64,000 nt of DNA from Salinarimonas rosea DSM 21201. Its GTDB lineage: Bacteria; Pseudomonadota; Alphaproteobacteria; Rhizobiales; Beijerinckiaceae. The notes below the pieces were generated by a model that did no database searches, was not told the DNA's origin, and saw only the letters and a program-made list of their open reading frames with translations. The stretch spans positions 102,613 to 166,612 of the forward strand of contig NZ_AUBC01000016.1 in assembly GCF_000429045.1 (NCBI RefSeq). The letters run 5' to 3'. Below, piece by piece: positions 17,046 to 26,788 of this stretch (position 1 is its first letter; the number at the start of each line of letters is the position of its first letter). Both the position numbers and the translations under genes were made by a program.

Positions 17046-19160
17046 ATGAACGCGCCCCCTCGCCTCTCCCGCCGCCGGTCGGTCTGCCCGCACGACTGCC
17101 CCTCCACCTGCTCGCTCGAGGTGGAGGTGCTCGATGCGCACACCATCGGGCGCGTGCACGGCGACCCCCGGCAGAGCTACACGGCCGGCGTCATCTGCGC
17201 GAAGGTGGCGCGCTACGCCGAGCGCATCCACCACCCCGACCGGCTGACGCATCCACTGATCCGCACCGGCGCGAAGGGCGACGGCGCCTTCCGGCGCGCG
17301 ACCTGGGACGAGGCGCTCGAGCTCGTGGCGCAGCGCTTCCTCGCGGCGGAGGCCGCGCACGGGCCGCAGACCGTGTGGCCCTACTACTATGCCGGAACGA
17401 TGGGCCTCGTGATGCGCGACGGCATCCACCGCCTGCGCCATGCCAAGCGCTATTCCGGCATGTTCTCGACCTTCTGCACGAACATGGCCTGGACCGGCTT
17501 CATCGCCGGGACCGGCCGCCTCGCCGGGCCGGACCCGCGGGAGATGGCGAAGGCGGACTGCGTCGTGATCTGGGGCACCAACGCGGTGCACACCCAGGTC
17601 AACGTGATGACCCACGCGATCCGCGCCCGCAAGGAACGCGGCGCCAAGATCGTCGTCGTCGACGTGTACGACAACGCCACGATGAAGCAGGCGGACGTCA
17701 AGCTCCTCCTGCGTCCCGGCACGGACGGCGCGCTCGCGTGCGCGGTCATGCACGTCCTCTTCCGCGACGGCCTCGCGGACTGGGACTACCTGCGCCGCTA
17801 TACCGACTGCCCGGACGACCTCGCCGCCCATCTCGAGACCCGCGGGCCGGCCTGGGGCGAGGCGATCACCGGCATCCCCGCCGCCGAGATCGAGGCCTTC
17901 GCCCGGCTCGTCGGCGAGACGAAGCGCACCTACTTCCGGCTCGGCTACGGCTTCACGCGCCAGCGCAACGGCGCGGTGAACATGCACGCGGCGTCCTGCA
18001 TCGCGGCGGTCACCGGGGCCTGGCAGCTGGAAGGCGGTGGTGCCTTCCACAACAACGGCGCGATCTACCACTGGGACAAGTCGCTGATCGAGGGTCACGA
18101 CCTGCGCGATCCGTCGGTGCGCATGCTCGACCAGTCGCAGATCGGCCGCGTGCTGACCGGCGACGCGCAGGCGCTCCGGGGTGGGCCGCCGGTGACGGCG
18201 CTGTTCATCCAGAACTCGAACCCGGTCTCCGTCGCCCCCGAGCAGACGCTGGTCGAGCGCGGCTTTGCTCGCGAGGACCTGTTCACCGTCGTGCACGAGC
18301 AGTTCCTGACGGAAACCGCGGCCTATGCCGACGTGGTGCTGCCCGCCACCATGTTCCTCGAGCACGACGACCTCTACCAGGGCGGTGGCCACCAGCACAT
18401 CCAGCTCGGGCCGAAGATCGTCGAGGCGCCGGGGGAGTGCCGTTCGAACCACGAGGTGATCTGCGCGCTCGCCGAGCGGCTCGGCGCCGCGCACCGCGGC
18501 TTCGCGATGAGCCCGCGCGAGATCATCGACGAGACGCTCTCGTCGTCGGGCTGGGGCTCGCTCGAGGCGCTGGAGGAGGCGGCGTTCCGGGACGTGCAGC
18601 CGCCCTTCGAGGCCGCGCACTACCTCGACGGCTTCGCCTGGCCCGACGGCAAGTTCCGCTTCCGGCCCGACTGGACGCGCGTCCCGGCCCCGAACGCCGG
18701 GGCGATGGGGCCGTGGCAGCTGATGCCCGCCCTCCCCGACCATTGGGCCGTCACCGAGGAGGCGACGGAGGAATACCCGTTCCGCCTGGCGACGAGCCCG
18801 GCGCGGAACTTCCTCAACTCGACCTTCACCGAGACGCCGACCTCCAAGGCCAAGGAGGAGCGCCCGAGCGTGATGATCCACCCGGCGGACGCAGCCGCGT
18901 ACGGGATCGCCGAGGGCGCCTGGGTCGCGCTCGAGAACGCCCGTGGACGCGTGCTGGTCGTGGCGCGCCTGTTCGAGGGGGTGCGCCGCGGCGTGCTGAT
19001 CGCCGAAGGGATCTGGCCGAACGCGGCGCATCCGGACGGGCGCGGCATCAACACGCTCTCGGGCGCCGACCAGGTCGCCCCCTACGGCGGCGCCGCCTTC
19101 CACGACATCCGGGTGCGGATCGCGCCCAAAGTGCCTAAGGTGTCTAAGGAGCAGGTGTGA
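17046..19160 (+). CDS. Molybdopterin-dependent oxidoreductase (formate dehydrogenase/DMSO reductase superfamily)
   Basis: 704 residues. An N-terminal 4Fe-4S site is formed by C14, C18, C22 and C51 (VCPHDCPSTC, GVICAKV). The catalytic domains contain the molybdopterin blocks WGTNAVHTQ, FHNNGAIYHWDKS and IQNSNPV, and the C-terminal MGD-binding barrel holds TSPARNFLNST. No twin-arginine signal peptide is seen, so a soluble cytoplasmic enzyme is expected. No small subunit or electron-transfer partner gene flanks it. The substrate cannot be read from sequence. It is convergent with the low-GC gene that follows 17 bp later. Confidence 0.87.
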   Translation: MNAPPRLSRRRSVCPHDCPSTCSLEVEVLDAHTIGRVHGDPRQSYTAGVICAKVARYAERIHHPDRLTHPLIRTGAKGDGAFRRATWDEALELVAQRFLAAEAAHGPQTVWPYYYAGTMGLVMRDGIHRLRHAKRYSGMFSTFCTNMAWTGFIAGTGRLAGPDPREMAKADCVVIWGTNAVHTQVNVMTHAIRARKERGAKIVVVDVYDNATMKQADVKLLLRPGTDGALACAVMHVLFRDGLADWDYLRRYTDCPDDLAAHLETRGPAWGEAITGIPAAEIEAFARLVGETKRTYFRLGYGFTRQRNGAVNMHAASCIAAVTGAWQLEGGGAFHNNGAIYHWDKSLIEGHDLRDPSVRMLDQSQIGRVLTGDAQALRGGPPVTALFIQNSNPVSVAPEQTLVERGFAREDLFTVVHEQFLTETAAYADVVLPATMFLEHDDLYQGGGHQHIQLGPKIVEAPGECRSNHEVICALAERLGAAHRGFAMSPREIIDETLSSSGWGSLEALEEAAFRDVQPPFEAAHYLDGFAWPDGKFRFRPDWTRVPAPNAGAMGPWQLMPALPDHWAVTEEATEEYPFRLATSPARNFLNSTFTETPTSKAKEERPSVMIHPADAAAYGIAEGAWVALENARGRVLVVARLFEGVRRGVLIAEGIWPNAAHPDGRGINTLSGADQVAPYGGAAFHDIRVRIAPKVPKVSKEQV

Positions 19161-19177
19161 GCCGCATCAAGCCTTAG

Positions 19178-19810
19178 TCAGTAAACTGAGGGCTGTCTCA
19201 TAACGCTGATCTCGCTTAGCTTAGATCGAATAAATGCCAGATACAGACCTGCAAAAGTTTCCGGCCTGCAGGGATCAAGGGAGTGACCCTGAAACTCAGA
19301 GGGAACTTCGTACACTGTACTGTGTCGCTCATCAACAACGTCCCACAGAACTACATCTACGCGGCTCGCTTTCGGCATGACACCTTCGATAGACATCAGC
19401 ATACCAGGCGCTAAGATTACACCGTCCGGGCCAATTGTTATCGCGGCGCCTGCGCTTGTGTGGACGTAAGTTCCGCCTTGGAAATCGATGCTGCCACCTG
19501 GTACCCTGACACCATATGTCCTTTGCGAATTATGCTCTTCAGCATTCCTCAGATGATACATGTATCTAAGAAACTTATCACGATTCATGAGCCTTTTCAT
19601 TTCCCCGTACCACTGACGCGCTTGCGGGCTTACCTTTTGAGCCGATTCAATAGTGTTGAGCACACCACCAGCATTGGTCAAGATCGACAGCCAGTAAATT
19701 TGAAATTGCTCAAAGCTCACTGCAGCTTTGAGATCGCGCAAGCTCGCGTCAGCGATCTCCAGACGCTGATATGCTCTTTGAATTATATGTCCTGGAAGTA
19801 CCAAATTCAT
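19178..19810 (-). CDS. Low-GC orphan protein with HEPN-like Rx4H motif
   Basis: 210 residues, no family recognised with confidence. The N-terminal 110 residues look all-helical and contain LRNAEEHN: R88-N89-x3-H93, the spacing of the RN-x3-H active site of HEPN ribonucleases. Residues 100-150 look beta-rich (GGSIDFQGGTYVHTS). Sampled lines of the gene are about 40-45% GC against about 70% in neighbours, which points to recent transfer. It lies at the convergent 3' junction of two conserved genes, an easy landing place. A toxin or phage-defence role is possible; no antitoxin partner is seen. Confidence 0.65.
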   Translation of the reverse strand: MNLVLPGHIIQRAYQRLEIADASLRDLKAAVSFEQFQIYWLSILTNAGGVLNTIESAQKVSPQARQWYGEMKRLMNRDKFLRYMYHLRNAEEHNSQRTYGVRVPGGSIDFQGGTYVHTSAGAAITIGPDGVILAPGMLMSIEGVMPKASRVDVVLWDVVDERHSTVYEVPSEFQGHSLDPCRPETFAGLYLAFIRSKLSEISVMRQPSVY

Positions 19811-19965
19811 GTCTCACCCAATCGGTAGAGCAATCATGCACCTTGGCAAAAACCTACTGACTGTCGAGATCAACCTCAAGGAGAGATTTGCCGCAGGAGC
19901 GCACCGCTCCCAGCATCTCACTGAATCCAGCAATCAAAATCGGTTGACGCAGTCTCGGCGTCGCC

Positions 19966-22900
19966 TCAATACTCGATCTCGTAGCCCACGCCCACCGACG
20001 AGCGCCCGTCCGCGCCGACCGCGCCCTGGAAGCGCAGGCGGTCGGTGAGATCGATGTCCAGCGAGACGCCGGTGTCGTCCGGGCGCGCGCCGGCGCGGAT
20101 GCCCAGGCGCACGTTGTCCGCGATGTAGCGGCCGACGCCCACCGTCGGCCCGCCCTCCCCGGCCGAGATGTCGAGGCTGTCGACGCCCAGGCTCTTGCGG
20201 ATCTCCTCGAACAGGCCCGCGCCGCCGCCGGCGAGGCTCGCCACGCCCTGCGCCAGCTGGAGCGCCTGCCCCGCCGACAGGCCGCCGGCGGCGCGGCCGA
20301 ACAGGATACGCGAGAGGATCTCGTCGTCGGGCAGCTCCGGCGTCGAGGAGAGCTCGAAGCGCGGGGCGGTCGCCGGGCCGCGGACCGCGATCTGCGCGGT
20401 GATGCCCTCCGCCTGCGTCTGCGCCACGAGGTCGAGCGAGGGGGTGAGCGAGCCGGCGAAGGTGAGCCGCCCGCGGGTGAAGTCGAGCCGCTGGCCGAGG
20501 ATGTCGAGCCGCCCGCGGCGCAGGTCGAAGGCGCCGACCGCGTTCGGGTCGTTCGTCGTGCCGGTGAGCCGCAATTGCCCGCCGAGCTCGGCGTTGACGC
20601 CGCGCCCGCGCACGAAGATCTGGTTCTGCGCGTTCACCGTGAGGTCGAGGCGGGCGTCGAACGGCGCGCCGCCGGCACCCGCCTCGCGGGCGGCCCGCTC
20701 CCGCGCCAGCGCGAGCCGCGCTGCCGCCTGCGGGGGCGGGGCGACGTGCTCGGTCCCCGGAAGCGGCTCGAGCACCGTCGGCAGCGTGTCGGGGATGGTG
20801 ACGTCGAGCGTGGTCAGGTCGACGCTGCCGGCGATCGTCGGCGCCGTCGCGAGCGGGCCCGTGATGGCGAGGTCGAGATCGGCCACCGCGGTGAGCAGGT
20901 CAGAGCTCAGGAGCTGGGCGTTGCGGCCGGTGATCGTCAGGTCCGCCGGGAAGCCGTCGCGCAGCCCGACGCTGCCGCCGACCGACACCGTGCCGCCGTT
21001 CGGCGTCCGCGCGGTCAGGTCGGCGATGCGCACCGTGTCGCCCTCGGCGCCGACCCGCCCCGAGATGCCGTCGAGCGCGATGCCGCGCAGGTCGTCGCGG
21101 AACGAGCCTCCGGCGAGCGTGGCGCCGCCGGTCACCCGCGGGTCCGAGATCGTGCCGCCGACGTCGAGATCCACCTGCGCCTGCCCGCCCACCCGCTGGC
21201 CGGGATCGAGGAAGCGCGAGAGCGGGTCGAGAGTCACGGGTCCGCTCACCGAGAGGTCGATCGTGCCCGACGGGTCGAGCGGCACGGACCCGTCGACGGA
21301 CAACGTGCCGAGCGGCGGCGCGGCGACGCTGGCGTCGACCGTGGCGCGATCGCCGTCGAGCCGACCCGAGGCGGCGACGTCGATGGCGGCAATGCCGGCG
21401 TCCCGGGCCTGGGGCAGCGACAGCCCGTCGACGTCGAGCCTGTAGGTGCCCGTGGGCGCGGCGAAGGTGCCTCCGAGATCGGCCGAGCCGGAGAGCGTGC
21501 CGGACAGGTCGAGATCGGGCGCTGCCGCGCGGGCGAGCGCGAGCGGGATGCCGCTCGCGGTCACGTCGAGGTCGATCTCCCCGGACGGGTCGAGCGGGAC
21601 CGAGCCCGACACCGCGAGCCGCCCGCCGTCGACCGCGAGCGTGGCATCGACGGTGGCCCGCTCGCCGGTGAACGAGCCCTGCGCATCGAGGTCGACGCCC
21701 GGCAGGCCTGCCTCGCGCAGCTGCGGCACCGAGAAGCCCGAGACGGTGAGGTCGTAGGTGCCCTCCGGCGCCGACGGCGTGCCGGAGACGTCGACCGCCC
21801 CGTTCACGACGCCCGCGATGCCGAGACCGGGGACGAAGATCTCCGCGGCCGACAGCGGCAGGTCGGCGATGCGCGCCTCGAGGTCGAGCACCTCGCCCAC
21901 CGTGCCGTCGACGGCGACGGTGCCCCCGTCCGCGCGCAGCTGCAGGCCGTCGATCGCGACCGCGCCGTCGGCGATGCTGACGGAGGCCTCGTCGGCGAGG
22001 GTGACGCTGCGCCCGTCGCGCGTGGCGCTGAATGCGGAGAGCGCGATGGTGATCGCCTCGCCCTCCGGCACGATCCGCCCCTCCGCATCCAGATCGAACC
22101 CCTGCGCGGTCGCGGACGCGGTGAAGGCGGTCGCCTGCGGCGTGCCGTCGAAGGCGAGGTCCACGCTCTCGAAGGTCTGGCCGCCGGCGACGAGCTGCCG
22201 CGCACGGACGGCGCCGTTGAGCACCGGGCTGCGGAAGAGATCGCGCGCCCTCAGGTCGACGAACACGTCGGACAAGGCCACGTCGCCGATCCGGAGCGAC
22301 GCGCCCTCCGCCATGACGTCGGCGTTCTGGCCGCCGTCCTCGACCGCGAGGGAGACGTCCGCCTCGAGCGCGCCGGCGAGCTCGGTCAGCAGCAGCGGCG
22401 CGAGGTCGGAGAGCTCGCCCGCGTCCAGGCGAAGGTCGCCCGCCGCGAGGCCGGCGTCGCCGACCGCGAGGTCGCCGGCGAGGTCGACCGAGCCGATCGT
22501 CAGGTCGAGGCCCTCGAGCGCGATCCCGCCGCCGTCCGTGCGCAGGACGCGCGCCGTCCCCTCCGCGGCCTTCCCGGCGACGCTGCCCGAGAGCGCCACG
22601 TCGGCGTCGAGGTCGCCGGTGACGTCCTGCGCGGCGAGCCTGAGATCGAGCCGCTCGATCGGCCGGTCCATGGCGACGACGTCGCGCAGCGACACCGTGG
22701 CCGCGACGTCGGGCGTCGCGAGCGATCCCATGAGCCGCGCCTGCGCCGTCGCCCGCCCCGCGCTCACGCGCTCGTCGAGCGGGGCGAGCGTCGGGATCGT
22801 GACGTCGAGCGTCAGGTCGGCGTCCTCGTCCGTCGCGCGCCCGTCGGCGACGAGCATCAGGTTCGCCCCGTCGAGCATCAGGTTCGTGAGCCCGAACCCG

Positions 22901-24582
22901 CCGGGAAGCTGCTGCGCGGTTCCCGAGAGCGTCGCCGTGTCGCCGACGAGGCCGTCGACCGCAGGGATGCCGCTGGCGAAGCCCCGGAGCGTGCCGTCGA
23001 GCTGCGCCGTGATCCGCTCCGCCGACGGGTCGCCGACCAGGCGCGCCTCCACGTCGGCCGCGCCGGCGAGATCCAGCCCGACGAGGCGCGAGAACGCGGC
23101 GAGATCCGGGATCGCGGCGTCGAGCGTGCCGTCGAGGTCGCTCGCGCCGACGCGTCCCGCGAAGGTCGCGGACGCCGTCCGCGTCTCGAGCGCCGCCGTC
23201 TCGACGTCGGCGACGCCCTCGGCGCTGACCTCGCCGCGCGCGACCACCGAGAGGCTCGGGCCGATCGCGTCCTGGAGCGCCTGATCGGCGAAGGCGAGGC
23301 CCTGCGCGTCGGCATCGAGGGCGAAGGAGAAGCGCGTGGGCGGATCGTCCGTCCCGACCGGCGCAGAATCGACCGTCAGCCCGAGGCTCTCGAGGGAGAC
23401 GACCGGCGTCGTGACATCACGCGCGACGATTTCGCCATCGATGCGCGGGGCCTGGACCGATCCGTTCACGGAGATGTCGAGCGCCAGCTCGCCGATCCGC
23501 GCCTGCCCCGCCTCCGTGACGCCGCCCTGCGTCGGCAGTGCGCGGCCCGCGACGTCGAGGTCGAGCGCACCCTCCGGCCCGATCGCGCCGCCGACGGTCA
23601 GCTCGGCGACGGGCGAGGCGAGGCGCACGCTGTCCAGCGCGATGCGGCCGGCGTCGCCGACCGTGACGTCGCCGGAGAGCTGCGTCGTGCCCTCGAAGAT
23701 CGGCGCCACCGCGTCCGGCAGGAGGCCGGCGATGCGCGCGGCGAGGTCGAGGTCGACCGCGTAGGCCCCGTCGACGCGCTGCACCGTCGCGCGCCCGTCC
23801 GCGCCGATGGCCGGCCCGGCCTCGAAGTCGAGGTTCGCCGCGAAGTCCTCGAGCGGCCCCTCGCCCTGGAGCGCGAGGCGCACCGGCGGCAGGCCCGGAA
23901 GATCGGCGAGGCGCGCGACGAGACCGCCGGCGGGCTCGTCCAGCGTCACGTCGAGCGCGAGCGTGTTGGCGACCGGCCGGTAGGCGATGTCCGCGCTGAA
24001 GCTGCCGGGCTCGTCGAGCCGGCGGGCCTCGAAGTCGAGGGTGATCCCCTCGTCCGGGTCGCCGATTCGCGTCGAGCCCTCGGCGGTGAGCCGCGCGGCG
24101 GTGCCGAGCACCGGCTCGCCCAGCACGAGCTCTTCCAGGGCGAAGCGATCGACGTCGACCTCGAGCGGCAGCTCGGGGAAGAGCGGCCCCTGCTCGACGT
24201 CCTCCTCCGCGACGTCCGCGCCCGGCGCGGGCAGGCGCTCGACGGTGAGGGTTCCGAGGGTGAGCTCGCCCACCTCGAGCCGGCGCTGGAAGATCAGCGC
24301 GGATCGGTTCCAGTCGATTGTGGCCCGGTCGAGCGTGAGCCAGACGCCCTCCTCGTCCGAGATCCGGACGTCGCGGATCGTCGCCTCCGAGGAGAGCGCC
24401 CCCTCGACGCTGCCGATGGAGATCTGCTGGGTCGGCGTCGAGAGCAGGTTCGAGATCAGCCCGGCCAGGACACCCTGGTCTTCCTGCGCGCGCAGGGCCG
24501 AGGTCGCGAACAGCCCGCCGGCGAGGGCGAGACCGGCGAGGCCGGAGGCGAGGAGGACGGTCCCGGGTCGCATCGTCGTCAT
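19966..24582 (-). CDS. tamB: TamB, inner-membrane translocation and assembly module protein
   Basis: 1538 residues. An N-terminal signal-anchor (VLLASGLAGLALAGGLFATS) is followed by a very long repetitive beta-rich body, with recurring units such as SVPLDPSGEIDLDV, and the C-terminal DUF490/TamB domain (about 1150-1538) ending GVGYEIEY. TamB spans the periplasm and with TamA supports outer-membrane protein insertion or lipid transport. The ATG at 24582 shares its first base with the tamA stop (TGATG). The internal near-repeats around 21.2-21.7 kb (SVPLDPSG units) reflect the structural periodicity. Confidence 0.93.
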   Translation of the reverse strand: MTTMRPGTVLLASGLAGLALAGGLFATSALRAQEDQGVLAGLISNLLSTPTQQISIGSVEGALSSEATIRDVRISDEEGVWLTLDRATIDWNRSALIFQRRLEVGELTLGTLTVERLPAPGADVAEEDVEQGPLFPELPLEVDVDRFALEELVLGEPVLGTAARLTAEGSTRIGDPDEGITLDFEARRLDEPGSFSADIAYRPVANTLALDVTLDEPAGGLVARLADLPGLPPVRLALQGEGPLEDFAANLDFEAGPAIGADGRATVQRVDGAYAVDLDLAARIAGLLPDAVAPIFEGTTQLSGDVTVGDAGRIALDSVRLASPVAELTVGGAIGPEGALDLDVAGRALPTQGGVTEAGQARIGELALDISVNGSVQAPRIDGEIVARDVTTPVVSLESLGLTVDSAPVGTDDPPTRFSFALDADAQGLAFADQALQDAIGPSLSVVARGEVSAEGVADVETAALETRTASATFAGRVGASDLDGTLDAAIPDLAAFSRLVGLDLAGAADVEARLVGDPSAERITAQLDGTLRGFASGIPAVDGLVGDTATLSGTAQQLPGGFGLTNLMLDGANLMLVADGRATDEDADLTLDVTIPTLAPLDERVSAGRATAQARLMGSLATPDVAATVSLRDVVAMDRPIERLDLRLAAQDVTGDLDADVALSGSVAGKAAEGTARVLRTDGGGIALEGLDLTIGSVDLAGDLAVGDAGLAAGDLRLDAGELSDLAPLLLTELAGALEADVSLAVEDGGQNADVMAEGASLRIGDVALSDVFVDLRARDLFRSPVLNGAVRARQLVAGGQTFESVDLAFDGTPQATAFTASATAQGFDLDAEGRIVPEGEAITIALSAFSATRDGRSVTLADEASVSIADGAVAIDGLQLRADGGTVAVDGTVGEVLDLEARIADLPLSAAEIFVPGLGIAGVVNGAVDVSGTPSAPEGTYDLTVSGFSVPQLREAGLPGVDLDAQGSFTGERATVDATLAVDGGRLAVSGSVPLDPSGEIDLDVTASGIPLALARAAAPDLDLSGTLSGSADLGGTFAAPTGTYRLDVDGLSLPQARDAGIAAIDVAASGRLDGDRATVDASVAAPPLGTLSVDGSVPLDPSGTIDLSVSGPVTLDPLSRFLDPGQRVGGQAQVDLDVGGTISDPRVTGGATLAGGSFRDDLRGIALDGISGRVGAEGDTVRIADLTARTPNGGTVSVGGSVGLRDGFPADLTITGRNAQLLSSDLLTAVADLDLAITGPLATAPTIAGSVDLTTLDVTIPDTLPTVLEPLPGTEHVAPPPQAAARLALARERAAREAGAGGAPFDARLDLTVNAQNQIFVRGRGVNAELGGQLRLTGTTNDPNAVGAFDLRRGRLDILGQRLDFTRGRLTFAGSLTPSLDLVAQTQAEGITAQIAVRGPATAPRFELSSTPELPDDEILSRILFGRAAGGLSAGQALQLAQGVASLAGGGAGLFEEIRKSLGVDSLDISAGEGGPTVGVGRYIADNVRLGIRAGARPDDTGVSLDIDLTDRLRFQGAVGADGRSSVGVGYEIEY

Positions 24583-26549
24583 CAGAAGGCCTGCCCGATG
24601 CCGAGATAGAGGCCGAACGCGTCGTCTCCCTTCTCGGGGTTCAGCGGGAACGCGATGTCGGCGCGCAGGGGGCCGATCGCCGTGTGGTATCGCAGGCCGA
24701 CGCCCGCGGAGAAGCGCAGCTCCTCGTCGAAGCTCGGGTAGCTCTCGCGGAAGGCCGAGCCCGCATCGACGAAGGGCACGATCCCGATCGAGTCCGTGAT
24801 CCGCAGCCGCGCCTCGAGCGAGGCCTCGAACAGCGAGCGCCCGCCGATCGGCTCCGTTCCGATCCGCGGGCCGAGGCTGCGATAGGCGTAGCCGCGCACC
24901 GAGCCGCCGCCGCCGGCGTAGAAGCGGCGGTTCGCCGGCACCTCGTTCAGCTCGGCTCCCGCGATGGAGCCGACCTCGACGCGCGCCGCGATCACGTAGC
25001 GCTTCAGCGCGTCGAGGGGGAAATAGACCGAGCCCTCGGCCAGCGCGTAGGTGAAGCCGGTGCTCGAGCCGAAGGCTTCGAGATAGGGCGTGACGCCGGC
25101 GCGCAGGCGGTAGCCTTCGCGCGGGTCGAGCCGCGAGTCGCTGCCGTCGAGCTCGGCCGCGACCGGCAGGCCCACCAGCGTGTAGTCGTAGTCGCCGAGC
25201 ACGTCCTTGCCGCGCCCGGTCTCGTACTCGACCCCGGCCTGGACGTTGAAGCCGTCGCCGAAGCGGTGCCGGATGCCGGCGGTGACGTTGACGAGCTCCG
25301 CCGTGTAGCCGGCGGTCCGGTCGCGCGAGACCACCGCGTCCGCCAGGAAGTCGTTGCGCGTGCCCCACAATGCAGGCTTGATGAAGCTCGCCGAGACCTT
25401 GCCGCCGATGTCGTCCCACCACTCGTCGGGATCGCGCTGCGCGCGAGCACCGGTCTGGGTCAGGTAGAGCGCGGTCGCCTCGAGGCGGAGCCGCTCGGCA
25501 CCGCCGAAGAGGTTGCGGTGCGCCCAGTAGATCGAGGCGGCCGGGCCGTCCGCCGTGGAATAGCTCGCCGAGACGCCGAAGACGCGCTTCAGGCGCTCGG
25601 AGACGACGACCTCGAGCGGCAGGTTGCCGTTCTCGTTCAGGGCATCCGCCTCGCGCACCCGCACCGACGAGATCGCCTCGATCCGGCCGATCGAGCGGCG
25701 GATGGAGGCGAGCGCCTCGGGTGAGTAGGGGTCGCCGGGCTCGGTGTAGATGAAGGACCGGATGACCGATTCGGGCACGTCCTCGTTGCCGCCGACCGCG
25801 ATGGGCCCGATGCCGGCGACGGGTCCGGGCGCGACGCGGATCGTCAGGTCGAGCGCCTGCTCGGGATGGACGACGACAGGGTCGATGCCGGCGATCGCGG
25901 CCAGCGGGCGGGATGCCGCGCGGTAATAGTCGACGATGTCGGCCTGCGCGGCGAGGACCGCGGCGCTCGTCGCCTCGTCGCCCGGCTCGAGCGTGTAGAC
26001 CCCCTCCGGCAGCACGAGCGGCGCGCCGTCGGGCCCGAGCACGCGCAGCTGGCGCACACGGAAGACCTCCTCCGGCTCGATCAGCACCCGCACGGGCACG
26101 AGCTCGGTCCCTCGGTAGGCGCGCGCGGCGGCGGCGGCCGCGGCGACGTTCTCCCCGCGGATCGTGAGCGGCACGCCGGCGACCTCGATCTGCACGCGCG
26201 AATTGTAGTACCCGAGGCCCCAGAGGGCGTCGATGAAGGGGACGAGATCGCTCTGCGCCCGGCGCACGAGCGCCTCGGCGTCCGGCGGCGGATCGCCCCG
26301 CAGGCGGTAGAGCGTGGAGACGGTCTCGAAGGTATCCTCGATGTCGACGTCGCCCGCCACCACGATGTCGAGATCGTAGGGCAGCGCGTCGGCGCTGGGC
26401 GCGGGCGGCTCCTCGTCACCGCCGCCGAACAGGCCGAAGAAGTCGAACTGCGCACGCGCCGGAATGCTCGACGTCGCGAGCGCCAAGGCCGCGAGCAGGC
26501 ACAACGCCGTCCCCGCCCGTCCCCGCACGTCCCCATCGACTCGTCGCAT
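24582..26549 (-). CDS. tamA: TamA, Omp85-family outer-membrane assembly protein
   Basis: 655 residues from the ATG at 26549: signal peptide (cleavage near ARA-QFDFF), POTRA domains (about 50-300) and a C-terminal 16-strand barrel with the Omp85 block YAGGGGSVRGYAYRSLGPR, ending in Phe as outer-membrane barrels do. An upstream in-frame ATG at 26594 would add 15 residues before the signal peptide; the shorter form gives a more typical n-region. It is co-transcribed with tamB. The two act together in envelope biogenesis. Confidence 0.92.
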   Translation of the reverse strand: MRRVDGDVRGRAGTALCLLAALALATSSIPARAQFDFFGLFGGGDEEPPAPSADALPYDLDIVVAGDVDIEDTFETVSTLYRLRGDPPPDAEALVRRAQSDLVPFIDALWGLGYYNSRVQIEVAGVPLTIRGENVAAAAAAARAYRGTELVPVRVLIEPEEVFRVRQLRVLGPDGAPLVLPEGVYTLEPGDEATSAAVLAAQADIVDYYRAASRPLAAIAGIDPVVVHPEQALDLTIRVAPGPVAGIGPIAVGGNEDVPESVIRSFIYTEPGDPYSPEALASIRRSIGRIEAISSVRVREADALNENGNLPLEVVVSERLKRVFGVSASYSTADGPAASIYWAHRNLFGGAERLRLEATALYLTQTGARAQRDPDEWWDDIGGKVSASFIKPALWGTRNDFLADAVVSRDRTAGYTAELVNVTAGIRHRFGDGFNVQAGVEYETGRGKDVLGDYDYTLVGLPVAAELDGSDSRLDPREGYRLRAGVTPYLEAFGSSTGFTYALAEGSVYFPLDALKRYVIAARVEVGSIAGAELNEVPANRRFYAGGGGSVRGYAYRSLGPRIGTEPIGGRSLFEASLEARLRITDSIGIVPFVDAGSAFRESYPSFDEELRFSAGVGLRYHTAIGPLRADIAFPLNPEKGDDAFGLYLGIGQAF

Positions 26550-26758
26550 CCGAGACTCCGCCGCACCCGGCCCGCCGTACCAGCGCCGGTTCATAACGCC
26601 TGCAGCTCCCCCCGTGGAGCCGGAGAAGATCACGAAAGCGCGGGCGTGGCAAATCGGGCACGGTAAGCGTGGCCGTGTGCACGCGGCCGTGGCGCGAGCG
26701 TCGGCTGGCCGAAGTCGTTGGCGGGACTGGACGATCGGCGCGCCCGCGAACCGCGCAG

Positions 26759-26786
26759 GAGCGGGAGGGCGCCCGCCCTCCCGCTC
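26759..26786 (-). terminator. Hairpin after the phn transporter operon
   Basis: A perfect 12-bp inverted repeat (GAGCGGGAGGGC and its complement) with a 4-nt loop lies 2 bp after the phnE stop. No T-run follows on the minus strand, so termination may be weak or helped by other factors. The remaining 26550-26758 stretch shows no gene. Confidence 0.55.
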
Positions 26787-26788
26787 GG

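Noticed and set aside
20575..24609. 1344-codon plus-strand open frame opposite tamB
   Set aside because: Shadow of the repetitive, GC-rich tamB gene; no recognisable domains.
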